Shown here in pieces: positions 24,476-34,909 of a stretch of 64,000 nt of DNA; within the stretch, counting starts at the first letter, position 1; each line of letters opens with the position of its first letter. The notes beneath the pieces are model-generated. The model saw nothing but the letters and a program-made list of their open reading frames with translations. It did not search any database and was not told the origin of the DNA. The DNA is taken from NCBI GenBank assembly GCA_049840875.1, contig JASGJE010000007.1, positions 372,001 to 436,000 on the forward strand, given 5' to 3'. Position numbers and translations under genes: made by a program. This DNA comes from JAFDYH01 sp049840875 (GTDB lineage: Bacteria; Bacteroidota; Bacteroidia; Chitinophagales; Chitinophagaceae).

Positions 24476-26908
24476 ATGTTCAAAAATTATCTGAAAGTCG
24501 CATTGCGCAATTTGTGGAAAAACAAAGCATTTTCCGCTATCAATATCATTGGACTGTCGGCTGGCCTTGCCGTTTGTCTTTTGATTGTGCTGTATGTAAG
24601 GGATGAGACGAGTTATGATAAATACAATTTGCAGTCAAATAATATTTACCGCCTTGATGCGGACATTTACTTCAATAATACACAGTTTACTTCGGCTGTT
24701 GCTCCGGCGCCATTAGCGCCCACTTTAAAAAAGGACTATCCACAAATAGTTCAATACACCAGGCTAAGAAGCTTCGGTGATATTCTTATAAAGAAAGACA
24801 ACCAGAATATACAAAATCACAATGCCGTATTTGCTGACTCTACTTTCTTCCAGGTATTTTCTATCCCTATGATTTCGGGCAATCCGCTGACAGCGCTGAA
24901 TGAACCAAATTCTATTGTAATTGATGCTACGACAGCGAAAAAATATTTCAACTCAACCGATGTTTTAGGCAAAACGCTCTACGTTGATAATTCTGTCAAC
25001 TGCAAAATAACAGGTGTAATAAAAGACATTCCACCACAATCTCATTTTCATTTCAGTTTTATAAGGCCGATGCATGATACTTATCATGACGACCAGGGTG
25101 ATTGGCTTAGTAATAACTATGCATCATTCGTGATGGTACAACCCGGTGTTACAAAGGAAGCCTTACAGTCAAAAGTAGATGCTACCATAAATAATTATCT
25201 CGTAAAACAAGTGGAGCAAGTACTTCACGCCAATGCGAGTGACATGACGAAGGGCGGTAATCACTTTTTGTATCCTGTGATGCCGTTAACAGATATACAT
25301 CTTCACTCCAACAAATCGTACGAATTCGAAGCAAATGGGAACGTCTCTTACGTTTACATTTTTTCTGTAATTGCGATTTTCATTTTGCTGATCGCCTGTG
25401 TGAATTTCATGAATCTCTCCACGGCCCGTTCAGCCAATCGTGCAAAAGAAGTAGGAATAAGAAAAGTAGCCGGATCATTGCGCTCTGATCTTATTACACA
25501 GTTTTTAACCGAATCAGTATTAGTAAGTTTTTTTTCATTAGTGCTCGCAATTGGCATCGCCGCTTTATTAGTACCCTTATTCAATCAACTGGCCGGAAAA
25601 CAAATGAGTGTGTTGACTTTATTTTCATCGTGGTTGTTGCCGGTATTGCTGGCGTTAATAATTGTCGTCGGATGCATTGCGGGAAGTTACCCAGCTTTTT
25701 ATCTTTCTTCATTTCAACCGGTACAGGTGTTGAAAGGGGGTATTGCAAAAGGATTTAAGAGTAGTTGGCTCAGAAGTGGTTTGGTTGTTTTCCAGTTTTT
25801 TATTTCTATTACATTGATCATCGGTACTATCGTAATCTATAATCAGCTAACCTATATCCGGAATCGTGAAATTGGCTACAACCGCGATCAGGTGTTGGTG
25901 ATTAACAACACTTACGTTCTTGATAAGAAGACAAAACTTTTCAAAGATGAGATGCTGAAAATTTCTGGCGTACAGAGCGCCGCAGTTGCAGGATCATTGC
26001 CTACGGAAACGGCGTATAATCAACAAGGATGGTTTAAAGATGCGACTTTAGATGCCAAGAGGATTGTGATCATGACTGATTTCTATGGCGATCAGAATTA
26101 TATCCCGACATTGGGAATGCAGATGGTTGCCGGCAGAAATTTTTCGAAAGAATTTCTTACCGATTCTTCTGCAGTTATTATCAATGAAACAGCGGCGAAA
26201 TTGCTTGGATTTAAAAACCCTCTCACTGAAACATTGTATCGTCCGTCCGGCTATGCAGCCAACGGAGGATTTACTTCAGCCGCTTTCCATATCGTTGGCG
26301 TTGTAAAGGATTTTAATTTCAATACAATGCATGATAAAGTCGGCCCGCTGATCATTGAACTGGGTGATACTTATGGAAGGGTTGCTATGCGGGTCACTAC
26401 TAAAAACATTTCTGCATTGATAAGCCAGGTAGAAAAAACCTGGAATAATATGGCGCCGGGACAACCTTTCAGCTATACATTTCTTGATGCAGATTTTAAT
26501 AAACTATATGATGCAGAACAGCGGACCGGCAAACTGTTTATCTCTTTTGCGGTGTTCGCCATCTTTATTGCATGTCTTGGTTTGTTCGGACTTGTAACGT
26601 ATGCAGCTGAACAACGCTTCAAGGAAATTGGAATAAGAAAAGTATTGGGAGCAAGTGTTGGTGAAATTGTAACAATGATCTCAAAGGATTTTGTAAAACT
26701 GGTACTGATCGCATTTGTAATCGCATTCCCCATCGCATGGTGGATGATGAATAAATGGCTGCAAAGCTTTGCGTACAGGATTAATATCAGTTGGTGGGTA
26801 TTTGCATTGGCAGGTTTGTTAATCACTGTCATTGCATTGATAACAGTAAGTTTCCAGGCTATAAAAGCAGGATTGATGAACCCGGTGAAGTCACTTCGCA
26901 CTGAATGA
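24476..26908 (+). CDS. FtsX/MacB-type double ABC permease 6 of 12
   Basis: An 810-residue permease. Coupling loops RAKEVGIRKVAG and RFKEIGIRKVLG. Class A (TDIHLHSNKSYEFEANGN before TM2). Domain 2 has AGRNFSKEFLTDS and GVVKDFNFNTMHDKVGPLI, close to the array consensus. It ends NPVKSLRTE. The long spacer and the sigma-54-like element suggest a third transcription start within the array. The upstream end of the spacer also carries low-complexity CTTATCGCCTATTGCTTATG modules just before the start codon. Confidence 0.92.
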   Translation: MFKNYLKVALRNLWKNKAFSAINIIGLSAGLAVCLLIVLYVRDETSYDKYNLQSNNIYRLDADIYFNNTQFTSAVAPAPLAPTLKKDYPQIVQYTRLRSFGDILIKKDNQNIQNHNAVFADSTFFQVFSIPMISGNPLTALNEPNSIVIDATTAKKYFNSTDVLGKTLYVDNSVNCKITGVIKDIPPQSHFHFSFIRPMHDTYHDDQGDWLSNNYASFVMVQPGVTKEALQSKVDATINNYLVKQVEQVLHANASDMTKGGNHFLYPVMPLTDIHLHSNKSYEFEANGNVSYVYIFSVIAIFILLIACVNFMNLSTARSANRAKEVGIRKVAGSLRSDLITQFLTESVLVSFFSLVLAIGIAALLVPLFNQLAGKQMSVLTLFSSWLLPVLLALIIVVGCIAGSYPAFYLSSFQPVQVLKGGIAKGFKSSWLRSGLVVFQFFISITLIIGTIVIYNQLTYIRNREIGYNRDQVLVINNTYVLDKKTKLFKDEMLKISGVQSAAVAGSLPTETAYNQQGWFKDATLDAKRIVIMTDFYGDQNYIPTLGMQMVAGRNFSKEFLTDSSAVIINETAAKLLGFKNPLTETLYRPSGYAANGGFTSAAFHIVGVVKDFNFNTMHDKVGPLIIELGDTYGRVAMRVTTKNISALISQVEKTWNNMAPGQPFSYTFLDADFNKLYDAEQRTGKLFISFAVFAIFIACLGLFGLVTYAAEQRFKEIGIRKVLGASVGEIVTMISKDFVKLVLIAFVIAFPIAWWMMNKWLQSFAYRINISWWVFALAGLLITVIALITVSFQAIKAGLMNPVKSLRTE

Positions 26909-26977
26909 GATCGTGAATGGTGAATGGTCAATGGTGAATATTCTATCTACTGAAATGGACTAACGATTTAAAAATAC

Positions 26978-27009
26978 TTTGTGCCTCTGTGCCTTGATGC
27001 CTCGTTGCC
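26978..27009 (+). repeat. octamer tandem repeat, 4 units, before permease 7
   Basis: TTTGTGCC, TCTGTGCC, TTGATGCC and TCGTTGCC occupy most of the short 121-base spacer and end 20 bases before ATG 27030. A GTGAATGGTGAATGGTCAAT module lies upstream (26914 onward). Confidence 0.75.
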
Positions 27010-27029
27010 TGAATTTATAACTCAATAAA

Positions 27030-29462
27030 ATGCTTCGAAACTATTTTAAAATCGCGTTAAGACAATTGCGGAAACAGAAAATGTATTCTGCAATAAAGAT
27101 TGGTGGGTTTGCACTGAGCATTGCCGCTTGTTTGCTGATTGCGTTGTATATAAAAGATGAGCTCAGTTATGATAAAGCATGGGAAAATGCTGATCGTATT
27201 TACAGAATTACCGGCTCATTTGATAACAATGGAAAAATAGAGACAGGCGCTGATTGGCCGGCGCCGATGGCGAAAGCATTAAAAGAAGATTACCCAGAAG
27301 TAGAAATGTCTGGTCGTCTGATGCCGCATCCATTATTTTATGGCGCTGGCAGCAACCAGATACTCGTAGCAGACAAACAGCAAAATACATACGAGGACAA
27401 GTTTACGTATGCAGATCAGAGTATGCTCGAGATACTGAAAGTTAAGATGGTGTATGGAGAACGTTCCCGGGCATTAGCGGAGCCAAATACAATTGTACTC
27501 ACAAAATCAAAAGCTGATAAATATTTCCCCAATCAAAATCCGGTTGGGAAAATAATGATACTAAACGATGATCAGTCAAAACCATTCAGAGTTGGCGGAG
27601 TGATAGAAGATTTTCCAACAACATCGCATATTGAATACAAGTTTTTGTTGACGTTGACAGGGCATAAATTCTGGGATGATGAACAAACAACATGGATGGC
27701 GAGCAATTACTACACTTACGTGTTATTGAAGCCAGGCACTAATGCAGCACAATTCGAAGCGAAGCTGAAAAACATCCTGACGAAATATTATGTGCCAGTG
27801 CTGAAAGCGGAAGGCCAGAAGCTGGCAGATGATTTACCAAAGAAGGCGAAGGTATTGATACAACCAATTACCGATATTCATCTCGGATCACGCAAAGTAG
27901 ATGATGAATTGGGTAAAGGAGATACACGTATTGTATGGATGTTTGGTGGTATCGCGTGTTTTATCCTGATTATTGCCTGTATCAATTTCATTAACCTTTC
28001 GACGGCAAAGTCAGCCAACCGTGCAAAAGAAGTAGGCTTAAGAAAAGTAGTAGGATCTTATCGAAGTGGGCTTGTACAACAATTCCTTACAGAGTCAATG
28101 CTGTACAGTGTATTATCGTTTATTCTCGGCATTGGTATTGCGGCTTTATTATTGCCCTATTTCAATGTACTCTCGGCAAAATCGTTAACGTTTCCATGGA
28201 CTGCATGGTGGTTATTGCCATTGATGATTATCGCAGCAGTCATTATTGGAATAGTTGCCGGTTTATATCCTTCATTTTACCTGTCATCGTTTAAACCTAT
28301 CAGTGTATTGAAAGGACAATTAAGTCAAGGCTCAAAAAATTCGTTGTTAAGAAACAGCCTGGTCGTTTTTCAATTCACTACATCAATCATTCTCATCATC
28401 AGCACGATGGTGATTTATAAACAAACACATTACATACTCACAAAAGAAACCGGTTTTGATAAAGATCAGGTGCTCCTGCTGCAAGGAACAAACACACTGG
28501 AAGACCGAACAAAAAGTTTTAAAGAAGAATTACTGAAGTTATCAGATGTTAAAAGCGTATCTATCACTGATTTTCTTCCGATATCAGGTTCAAAACGAAA
28601 CGGCAATACGTTTTACCAGGAAGGAAAAACTAAAGAAGACATTGGTGTGTTTGCACAAAAATGGAACGTCGATTATGATTACATAAAAACACTGGGAATT
28701 AAAATCGTTGAAGGCAGAAATTTTTCAAGAGATATGGCCTCGGATTCTGCTGCGATCATTATCAATAAAGCGATGGCAGAAAAATTAGGATTAAAAGATC
28801 CTATCGGCAAACGGATCACGAATACCTATGCAACGAGTACTGTAATTGGAGTAGTTGATAATTTTAATTTTGAATCGATGAAACAGGATGTAACACCATT
28901 GAGCATGGTATTACCGAGTGAATCAGCAGTAAACATCGCTGTAAAAATCGAAGGGAAAAATGTAAAGAATGCCATTGCATCTATCTCGTCTATCTGGAAA
29001 AAATTCTCACCGAATCAGCCGGTGCGATATACATTTATGGATGAAAGTTTTGCCAACATGTACGCGGATGTGCAACGGACCGGCGGCATTTTCACCAGCT
29101 TTGCTGTATTGGCCATCATCATTGCCTGTCTTGGATTGTTTGCTTTATCTGCCTTCATGGCCGAACAAAGAAATAAAGAAATTGGAATACGAAAAGTATT
29201 GGGCGCAAGCATAACCGGTATTACAGCAATGCTCTCGAAAGATTTTGTGAAACTGGTAATCATCGCCATTGTAATTGCTGCGCCGATTGCATATTGGGCT
29301 ATGACGAAATGGTTACAGGATTTTGCTTACCGCATCAGCGTGAGTTGGTGGATGATTGCATTGGCAGCGATCGCTGCTATCGTGATTGCGTTGATAACGA
29401 TAAGTTTTCAATCCATCAAAGCGGCATTGATGAACCCTGTGAAGTCACTTAGAAGTGAGTAA
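27030..29462 (+). CDS. FtsX/MacB-type double ABC permease 7 of 12
   Basis: An 810-residue permease. The N-terminus is the most diverged of the twelve (RQLRKQKMYSAIKIGGFALS in place of RNLxxNKxFSxINIxGL). Coupling loops RAKEVGLRKVVG and RNKEIGIRKVLG. Class A (TDIHLGSRKVDDELGKGD before TM2). The domain 2 strand reads GVVDNFNFESMKQDVTPL, lacking the KDF of the others. The C-terminus is NPVKSLRSE, the only Ser variant. With a 121-base spacer of repeats it is probably co-transcribed with permease 6. Confidence 0.92.
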   Translation: MLRNYFKIALRQLRKQKMYSAIKIGGFALSIAACLLIALYIKDELSYDKAWENADRIYRITGSFDNNGKIETGADWPAPMAKALKEDYPEVEMSGRLMPHPLFYGAGSNQILVADKQQNTYEDKFTYADQSMLEILKVKMVYGERSRALAEPNTIVLTKSKADKYFPNQNPVGKIMILNDDQSKPFRVGGVIEDFPTTSHIEYKFLLTLTGHKFWDDEQTTWMASNYYTYVLLKPGTNAAQFEAKLKNILTKYYVPVLKAEGQKLADDLPKKAKVLIQPITDIHLGSRKVDDELGKGDTRIVWMFGGIACFILIIACINFINLSTAKSANRAKEVGLRKVVGSYRSGLVQQFLTESMLYSVLSFILGIGIAALLLPYFNVLSAKSLTFPWTAWWLLPLMIIAAVIIGIVAGLYPSFYLSSFKPISVLKGQLSQGSKNSLLRNSLVVFQFTTSIILIISTMVIYKQTHYILTKETGFDKDQVLLLQGTNTLEDRTKSFKEELLKLSDVKSVSITDFLPISGSKRNGNTFYQEGKTKEDIGVFAQKWNVDYDYIKTLGIKIVEGRNFSRDMASDSAAIIINKAMAEKLGLKDPIGKRITNTYATSTVIGVVDNFNFESMKQDVTPLSMVLPSESAVNIAVKIEGKNVKNAIASISSIWKKFSPNQPVRYTFMDESFANMYADVQRTGGIFTSFAVLAIIIACLGLFALSAFMAEQRNKEIGIRKVLGASITGITAMLSKDFVKLVIIAIVIAAPIAYWAMTKWLQDFAYRISVSWWMIALAAIAAIVIALITISFQSIKAALMNPVKSLRSE

Positions 29463-29490
29463 GCTAAGGCAAGTCCAAGTGAAATAATTA

Positions 29491-29540
29491 AGTCGGTAGT
29501 CTGTAGTCAGAAGACATTTTCCGACTACAGACTACTGACT
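29491..29540 (+). repeat. long hairpin downstream of permease 7
   Basis: AGTC-G-GTAGTCTGTAGTC pairs with GACTACAGACTAC-T-GACT: 17 of 18 positions match, with a 14-base loop. There is no T-run after it, so simple termination is unlikely. It could be an RNA-stabilising or dispersed palindromic element. Confidence 0.6.
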
Positions 29541-29717
29541 CACAACTTCCCTTTCAGCCGCTCATCATTATATGTATGAATAATTCAATTGATTACCTAC
29601 CTTTAAAATACTTGCGTCAACCGCCAAGCTGATCCTTCTTTCAACCGCACATAACTGATGAGCGTAAACGCGAATCAGGCTTTTAAATTTTGAATCGTTC
29701 AACGGAAAAGAAATTTT

Positions 29718-32096
29718 ATGATCAGCAACTATTTTAAAACTGCATGGCGGAACCTTATTCGTAACAAGGCATTTTCTATCATCAACATTTCAGGTTTGGC
29801 CCTTGGTCTTACCTGCAGTCTCTTAATTATTTTATGGATACAGGATGAAAGAAATGTTGACAGTTTTCATAAAAACGGAAAACAACTTTACCAGGTGTAC
29901 GAACGAAATTATTTTGATGGTAAAATAAGTGCTGATTACCCGACACAAGGGTTGCTTGCAGAAGAATTGAGGAGAGTGGTTCCTGAAATACAATATGCCA
30001 GCGGATATGAATACGCATCAGCACCCGGCACACTGAACACATTTGAGGCAAATAGCAAGGTGAATAAAATGGGCGGCCTTTATGCAGGGCAGGATTTCTT
30101 TAGCATGTTCAGTTATCCGTTGTTGCAGGGCACGGCTCAATCAGCACTCACAGAACCAGGCTCTATAGCCATTTCAAAAAAGATGGCTGAAATTTTCTTT
30201 GGCAACGCTGAGTCAGCAATTGGAAAATCAGTACGGTTCGAAAATAAAGATGAGTTGAAAGTCTCCGCGGTGTTTGACAATATACCTTCTAATTCAACTC
30301 AGCAGTTTGATTTTTTACGGCCATGGGTTGATTTCGTAAAAGAAAATCAATGGGTAAATAACTGGGGCAATACCGATCCCGCGACATATATAATGCTTCG
30401 CAAAGGAGCTGATGCCGCAAAAGTGCAGGCAAAAATCAAAGACTTTATCTATCGCTATCAGCAAAAAGATAAGTCTTTCATAATGGAGCTGGCTTTACAG
30501 CCATACTCCGAAAAATACCTGCATTCTTCTTTCAAAAACGGTTATATCGACGGCGGCCGCATTGAATATGTCAACCTGTTTTCGGTTGTTGCAGTATTTA
30601 TTTTATTGATTGCCTGCATCAACTTTATGAACCTGGCAACGGCGCAATCTGCAAAACGTGCCAAAGAAGTTGGCTTAAGAAAAGTAGTCGGCGCTTTGCG
30701 CTCTGCATTGATCCGTCAATTTATTGGCGAAGCATTACTGGTAACTTTATTCTCTATTATTATTGCGTTGGCATTAACGCTGATCTTATTACCTACATTT
30801 AATAATCTGACCGGAAAACAATTGTCCCTGCCTGTTAGCCAGCCAGTGTTCTGGATCTCAATACTCGCATTATTGGTCATTACTGGTTTTACCGCAGGCA
30901 GCTATCCGGCTTTATTTCTTTCTTCATTAAACCCGGTCAGCGTTTTAAAAAGCGGGTTGAGGTTTGGCTCTGGTAGCAGGTTTCTCCGGCAAGGTCTTGT
31001 TGTCTTTCAGTTTGCTTTGTCCATAATTATGATAGTTGGCATGATTGTGACTTATCGACAAATGAATTATATACAGACAAAAAATCTCGGTTACGATCGC
31101 GATAATCTTGTGTATGTTCCGATTGAAGGAGAATTAATAAAGAAATACAACGTGTTTAAACAAGAGGCAATGAAGCTGCAGGGCATTGTTGATATTTCAA
31201 AAATGAGAAACTCTCCTACTATCATTGAACATCATAACAGCAGTATCGGCTGGCCGGGAAAAGATCCTAATCTCACAGTATCCTTTGCTGATGCGGTAGT
31301 AGGATATGATTTTGTAAAGACATTGAAATTGCAGTTGAAAGAAGGTCGTGATTTCTCAAGAGAATTTGGTACAGATTCCGTAAGCTTTCTATTGAATGAA
31401 ACGGCTGTGAACCGTATCGGTTTGAAAAACCCGGTTGGCGCTACTGTAATATGGGGCAATCATCCTGGTACAGTAATCGGGGTGATTAAAGATTTTCATT
31501 TTGGTTCTATGCACCAGGCTATCGATCCGTTGATTGTTCGTTTGGATGAAAACTGGACATGGGGAACGATACTTATTCGAACTCAAGCGGGCAAAACAAG
31601 AGATGCCATTGCTGGTCTGGGAAAACTTTGCAGGGAGATCAATCCAAATTTTCCGTTCACGTATCAGTTCTCAGATCTTGAATTCGAAAAATTGTATCGC
31701 AGCGAAGAAGTTATCAGCAAACTTTCAAACTACTTTGCTTTTCTCGCCATATTCATTTCCTGCCTCGGTTTATTTGGTCTGGCCACTTTTATTGCTGCTC
31801 AACGTACCAAAGAGATTGGCGTACGAAAAGTATTAGGGGCTTCTGTACCCGGTATTGTGGCGATGTTGTCAGGCAGTTTTATCAGGCTGATCGGCATTGC
31901 GATGCTGATTGCATTTCCCGCCGCCTGGTGGATCATGCATCAATGGCTGCAAAACTTCGCCTACAAAATTGATCTTGACGCATGGGTTTTCGTACTTGCC
32001 GGCGCTATCACAATGGTCATTGCATTGATTACTGTCAGCTACCAAAGCGTAAAAGCAGCGGTTGCGAATCCGGTGAAGTCGTTGCGAACGGAGTAA
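29718..32096 (+). CDS. FtsX/MacB-type double ABC permease 8 of 12
   Basis: A 792-residue permease. Coupling loops RAKEVGLRKVVG and RTKEIGVRKVLG. Class B (GGRIEYVNLFS before TM2, INFMNLATA in TM2, GWPGKDPNLTVSF in domain 2). Domain 2 has EGRDFSREFGTDS and GVIKDFHFGSMHQAIDPLI. The 255-base spacer upstream holds the long hairpin at 29491-29540 but no sigma-54 element could be found. It ends NPVKSLRTE. Confidence 0.92.
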   Translation: MISNYFKTAWRNLIRNKAFSIINISGLALGLTCSLLIILWIQDERNVDSFHKNGKQLYQVYERNYFDGKISADYPTQGLLAEELRRVVPEIQYASGYEYASAPGTLNTFEANSKVNKMGGLYAGQDFFSMFSYPLLQGTAQSALTEPGSIAISKKMAEIFFGNAESAIGKSVRFENKDELKVSAVFDNIPSNSTQQFDFLRPWVDFVKENQWVNNWGNTDPATYIMLRKGADAAKVQAKIKDFIYRYQQKDKSFIMELALQPYSEKYLHSSFKNGYIDGGRIEYVNLFSVVAVFILLIACINFMNLATAQSAKRAKEVGLRKVVGALRSALIRQFIGEALLVTLFSIIIALALTLILLPTFNNLTGKQLSLPVSQPVFWISILALLVITGFTAGSYPALFLSSLNPVSVLKSGLRFGSGSRFLRQGLVVFQFALSIIMIVGMIVTYRQMNYIQTKNLGYDRDNLVYVPIEGELIKKYNVFKQEAMKLQGIVDISKMRNSPTIIEHHNSSIGWPGKDPNLTVSFADAVVGYDFVKTLKLQLKEGRDFSREFGTDSVSFLLNETAVNRIGLKNPVGATVIWGNHPGTVIGVIKDFHFGSMHQAIDPLIVRLDENWTWGTILIRTQAGKTRDAIAGLGKLCREINPNFPFTYQFSDLEFEKLYRSEEVISKLSNYFAFLAIFISCLGLFGLATFIAAQRTKEIGVRKVLGASVPGIVAMLSGSFIRLIGIAMLIAFPAAWWIMHQWLQNFAYKIDLDAWVFVLAGAITMVIALITVSYQSVKAAVANPVKSLRTE

Positions 32097-32289
32097 ATCA
32101 AGCTGAATGTTCAAAGCACAAAACTTAATGCATAAGACCTGACTATTATTTACCGCCTGCTACTGCATTTAAGGTATAAACCATGTGGATGGCCAGACAC
32201 CGGGCAGCTCGCAGCCCACACCTTCTGTACCCGGTAACTTTCTTTCTCCATAAACGTCTAACTTTATTATTACCGCAAAACGTTTATGT

Positions 32290-34686
32290 ATGTTTAAGAA
32301 TTACCTCAAAGTTGCATTACGCAGTATCCGAAAAAATAAACTCTATAGTTTCGTAAATATCATTGGTCTTACCACCGGTATTACAGGCTGTATCCTGATC
32401 GGTTTGTATATCTGGAACGAATTAAGCTATGATAATTTCAATAAAAATGCTGACCGGATCGTAAGAGCGACGATGGAATATGGCGGCGGCGGCACGGTGA
32501 ACAAAGCGGCCGTTACCGGCACAAAAGTCGGCCCTCAATTAGCCCGCTCATTTCCACAAATAGAGGCTTATACCAGAACTATCAAATCGCCAAAATCGGT
32601 AGCGAATGGTACAAAAGTTTTCAATGAAAAAAATTTCCTGTATGCCGATGCTGACTTTTTTAAGATTTTTTCATTCAACCTTTTAAGGGGAGATGCCGCG
32701 AATGTATTGGCATCGCCTAATAAAATTGTCCTCACAAAAACGGCTGCAAAAAAATATTTCGGAGATACTGATCCAGTTGGAAAAACATTGCGCATAAATG
32801 ATTTGCAGGATTATGAAATAACAGGGGTATCTGAAGATGTTCCTTTGAATTCGCAAATACAATTTGACATGGTTGGTTCTTTTACCAGCCTCGGCGTAGC
32901 AAAAGAGGAAATATGGTTCACGGCAAACTATGTTACTTATTTCCTGCTGCACAATGAATCACAGATTGCGGGTCTACAACAACAGATCGTTCCATATATG
33001 CAAAATGTATCGAAGGGAGAATTGCATATGGAAGGCAATGATTATCTCACCTATCATTTTGAACCGTTGAAATCAGTTCACCTTCATTCAGCATTGGATG
33101 GATTGGAACCAAATGGTAATATCACATACATCTATGTTCTCGGCGTTATCGCTGTAATGATTTTATTAATTGCATGTGTCAACTATACCAATCTTGCTAC
33201 AGCCCAATCTGTCGGCAGAAGCACAGAGATCGGTGTACGGAAAGTGTTGGGCGCAGGTAAACAACAATTATTAAAACAATTTCTTGGTGAATCTTTTGTA
33301 ACAACATTTCTTGCTTTGCTATTGGCTATTGTTGCAAGCATTGCATTGTTGCCATTGTTCAATTCTGTAACAGGTAAAACCTTTACTGCTTCTCTCCTGT
33401 TGCAACCTTTACCAATACTTTCATTACTATTGCTGGCGGCAATTATCAGTTTGCTGGCGGGCTCTTACCCCGCGTTTGTATTGAGTAATTCAGGCCTTGT
33501 GAGCATTTTGAAATCCGGTGTACGTGTTTCTTCCTCCGGCGGTGGTTTGAGAAAATCGCTAATCGTTTTTCAATTTGTAATTTCTGTTTTTCTTGTTATC
33601 GCAACGATGGTGGTTTTAAAACAAGTCGCGTTTATCCAACATAAAGAAATGGGTTATGAACGTGAACAGGTCGTTGTATTGCCGGCTGATTATAAAACCC
33701 GCGCTGTTTATTATCCATTGAAAAAAGCAATGGAATTAAATGCCGGGGTAATCAGCGCTTCCGGCGCATACGATGCGCCTACTTATGTTGGCTGGAGCGA
33801 TGGATTGAGTGCTGATAACGGAACCGGCAACAAAGAAATTTCGGTAAACGCGATGCCGGTAGATATTGATTTTATAAAAACACTCGGTATGCATATTGTC
33901 GCCGGGCGTGATTTTATGAATGCTGACTTTGCCTTGCATGATACAGCGAACGATTATAAAAATTACCGTAACACTTATATCTTAAATGAAAAGGCCGCGA
34001 AAGAATTTGGCTGGACTCCGGAACAGGCGCTTGGAAAAATTGTACGCAAAGGTGCGCAGGGCGAAGTTGTCGGCGTGGTAAAAGATTTTCATTTCGAATC
34101 ATTGCATTCTCCGATTGGTCCAATGGTTTTATTTCTCGACACATCGATGGTAAGGCAAATTTTTATCAAAATCAAAGGGAACAATATCGCCGCAACACTC
34201 GGTGGTATAGAGAAAACCTGGAAAGAAAGAATTTCATGGAAACCGTTTGACTATCATTTCCTCGATGAAGATTTCAATGCACTATATAACACAGAGCAGA
34301 GAACCGCGAAAATCTTCGCTTTGTTTTCAGGATTGGCGATAGCGTTGGCTTGTTTAGGTTTGTTCGCATTAGCGGCATTTACAACTGTACAGCGGACAAA
34401 AGAAATTGGTATCCGCAAAATTCTCGGCGCAAACGTTGGAAGTATTACGTTGCTGATTTCAAAACAGTTTATACTTCTTGTATTAATAGGAATATTGATC
34501 GCATCACCATTGGCATGGTGGGCTGCAAGCCGCTGGTTGCAGGATTTTGCTTATCGCATCGATATCAGTTGGTGGATTTTTGCAGTGGCTGGTATTTTAG
34601 CCGTGTTGATTGCGGTGGTTACTGTAAGCTATCATGCCATCAAAGCTTCGCTGGCAAATCCAGTGAAGTCACTTCGAACTGAGTAA
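32290..34686 (+). CDS. FtsX/MacB-type double ABC permease 9 of 12
   Basis: A 798-residue permease. The first coupling loop is unusual (RSTEIGVRKVLG, Thr for Lys); the second is RTKEIGIRKILG. Class A (KSVHLHSALDGLEPNGN). TM2 reads ACVNYTNLATAQS rather than INFxNL. Domain 2 carries a short insertion (DFALHDTANDYKNYRNTY) after AGRDF. The 193-base spacer lacks the low-complexity modules seen elsewhere; it has an ACGTTTATG repeat inverted against CATAAACGT (32249-32257 and 32280-32288) next to the start codon. It ends NPVKSLRTE. Confidence 0.92.
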   Translation: MFKNYLKVALRSIRKNKLYSFVNIIGLTTGITGCILIGLYIWNELSYDNFNKNADRIVRATMEYGGGGTVNKAAVTGTKVGPQLARSFPQIEAYTRTIKSPKSVANGTKVFNEKNFLYADADFFKIFSFNLLRGDAANVLASPNKIVLTKTAAKKYFGDTDPVGKTLRINDLQDYEITGVSEDVPLNSQIQFDMVGSFTSLGVAKEEIWFTANYVTYFLLHNESQIAGLQQQIVPYMQNVSKGELHMEGNDYLTYHFEPLKSVHLHSALDGLEPNGNITYIYVLGVIAVMILLIACVNYTNLATAQSVGRSTEIGVRKVLGAGKQQLLKQFLGESFVTTFLALLLAIVASIALLPLFNSVTGKTFTASLLLQPLPILSLLLLAAIISLLAGSYPAFVLSNSGLVSILKSGVRVSSSGGGLRKSLIVFQFVISVFLVIATMVVLKQVAFIQHKEMGYEREQVVVLPADYKTRAVYYPLKKAMELNAGVISASGAYDAPTYVGWSDGLSADNGTGNKEISVNAMPVDIDFIKTLGMHIVAGRDFMNADFALHDTANDYKNYRNTYILNEKAAKEFGWTPEQALGKIVRKGAQGEVVGVVKDFHFESLHSPIGPMVLFLDTSMVRQIFIKIKGNNIAATLGGIEKTWKERISWKPFDYHFLDEDFNALYNTEQRTAKIFALFSGLAIALACLGLFALAAFTTVQRTKEIGIRKILGANVGSITLLISKQFILLVLIGILIASPLAWWAASRWLQDFAYRIDISWWIFAVAGILAVLIAVVTVSYHAIKASLANPVKSLRTE

Positions 34687-34806
34687 ATTGTAATGTTTGT
34701 CGTAAAACGTGAAATGTGAGACGAGAATCGTCAATGGTCGATGGTCAATCGCAGCCTCAAAGACGACTACCGACTCCAGACTAACAACTACCGCCTTTTC
34801 CGTAGT

Positions 34807-34841
34807 GTCCGTTTCCGTACAGTCTACGTTCAATTTCGTAC
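34807..34841 (+). promoter_or_regulatory. tandem operator pair upstream of permease 10
   Basis: GTCCGtttcCGTAC (34807-34820) and GTTCAatttCGTAC (34828-34841), 21 bp start to start, end 52 bases before the -24 element. The first site differs from the second site of permease 1 by only one base. Confidence 0.72.
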
Positions 34842-34893
34842 ACAAGCGACCGAAATTTCTTTAGTAACGCTTGACAAGCAGTCAGTTGGGCGC

Positions 34894-34909
34894 TGGCACG
34901 AGGGTTGGA
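34894..34909 (+). promoter_or_regulatory. sigma-54 promoter of permease 10
   Basis: TGGCACGAGGGTTGGA has a perfect -24 TGGCACG and a TTGG -12 element at the correct spacing. CAGTCAGTTG lies at 34879-34888, the same offset as before permease 2. The leader to ATG 34972 is about 62 bases. Confidence 0.72.

Noticed and set aside
32249..32288. CATAAACGT/ACGTTTATG inverted repeat before permease 9 as an operator
   Set aside because: A single occurrence with AT-rich arms and a 22-base gap; not repeated before other permeases, so no regulatory claim is made.
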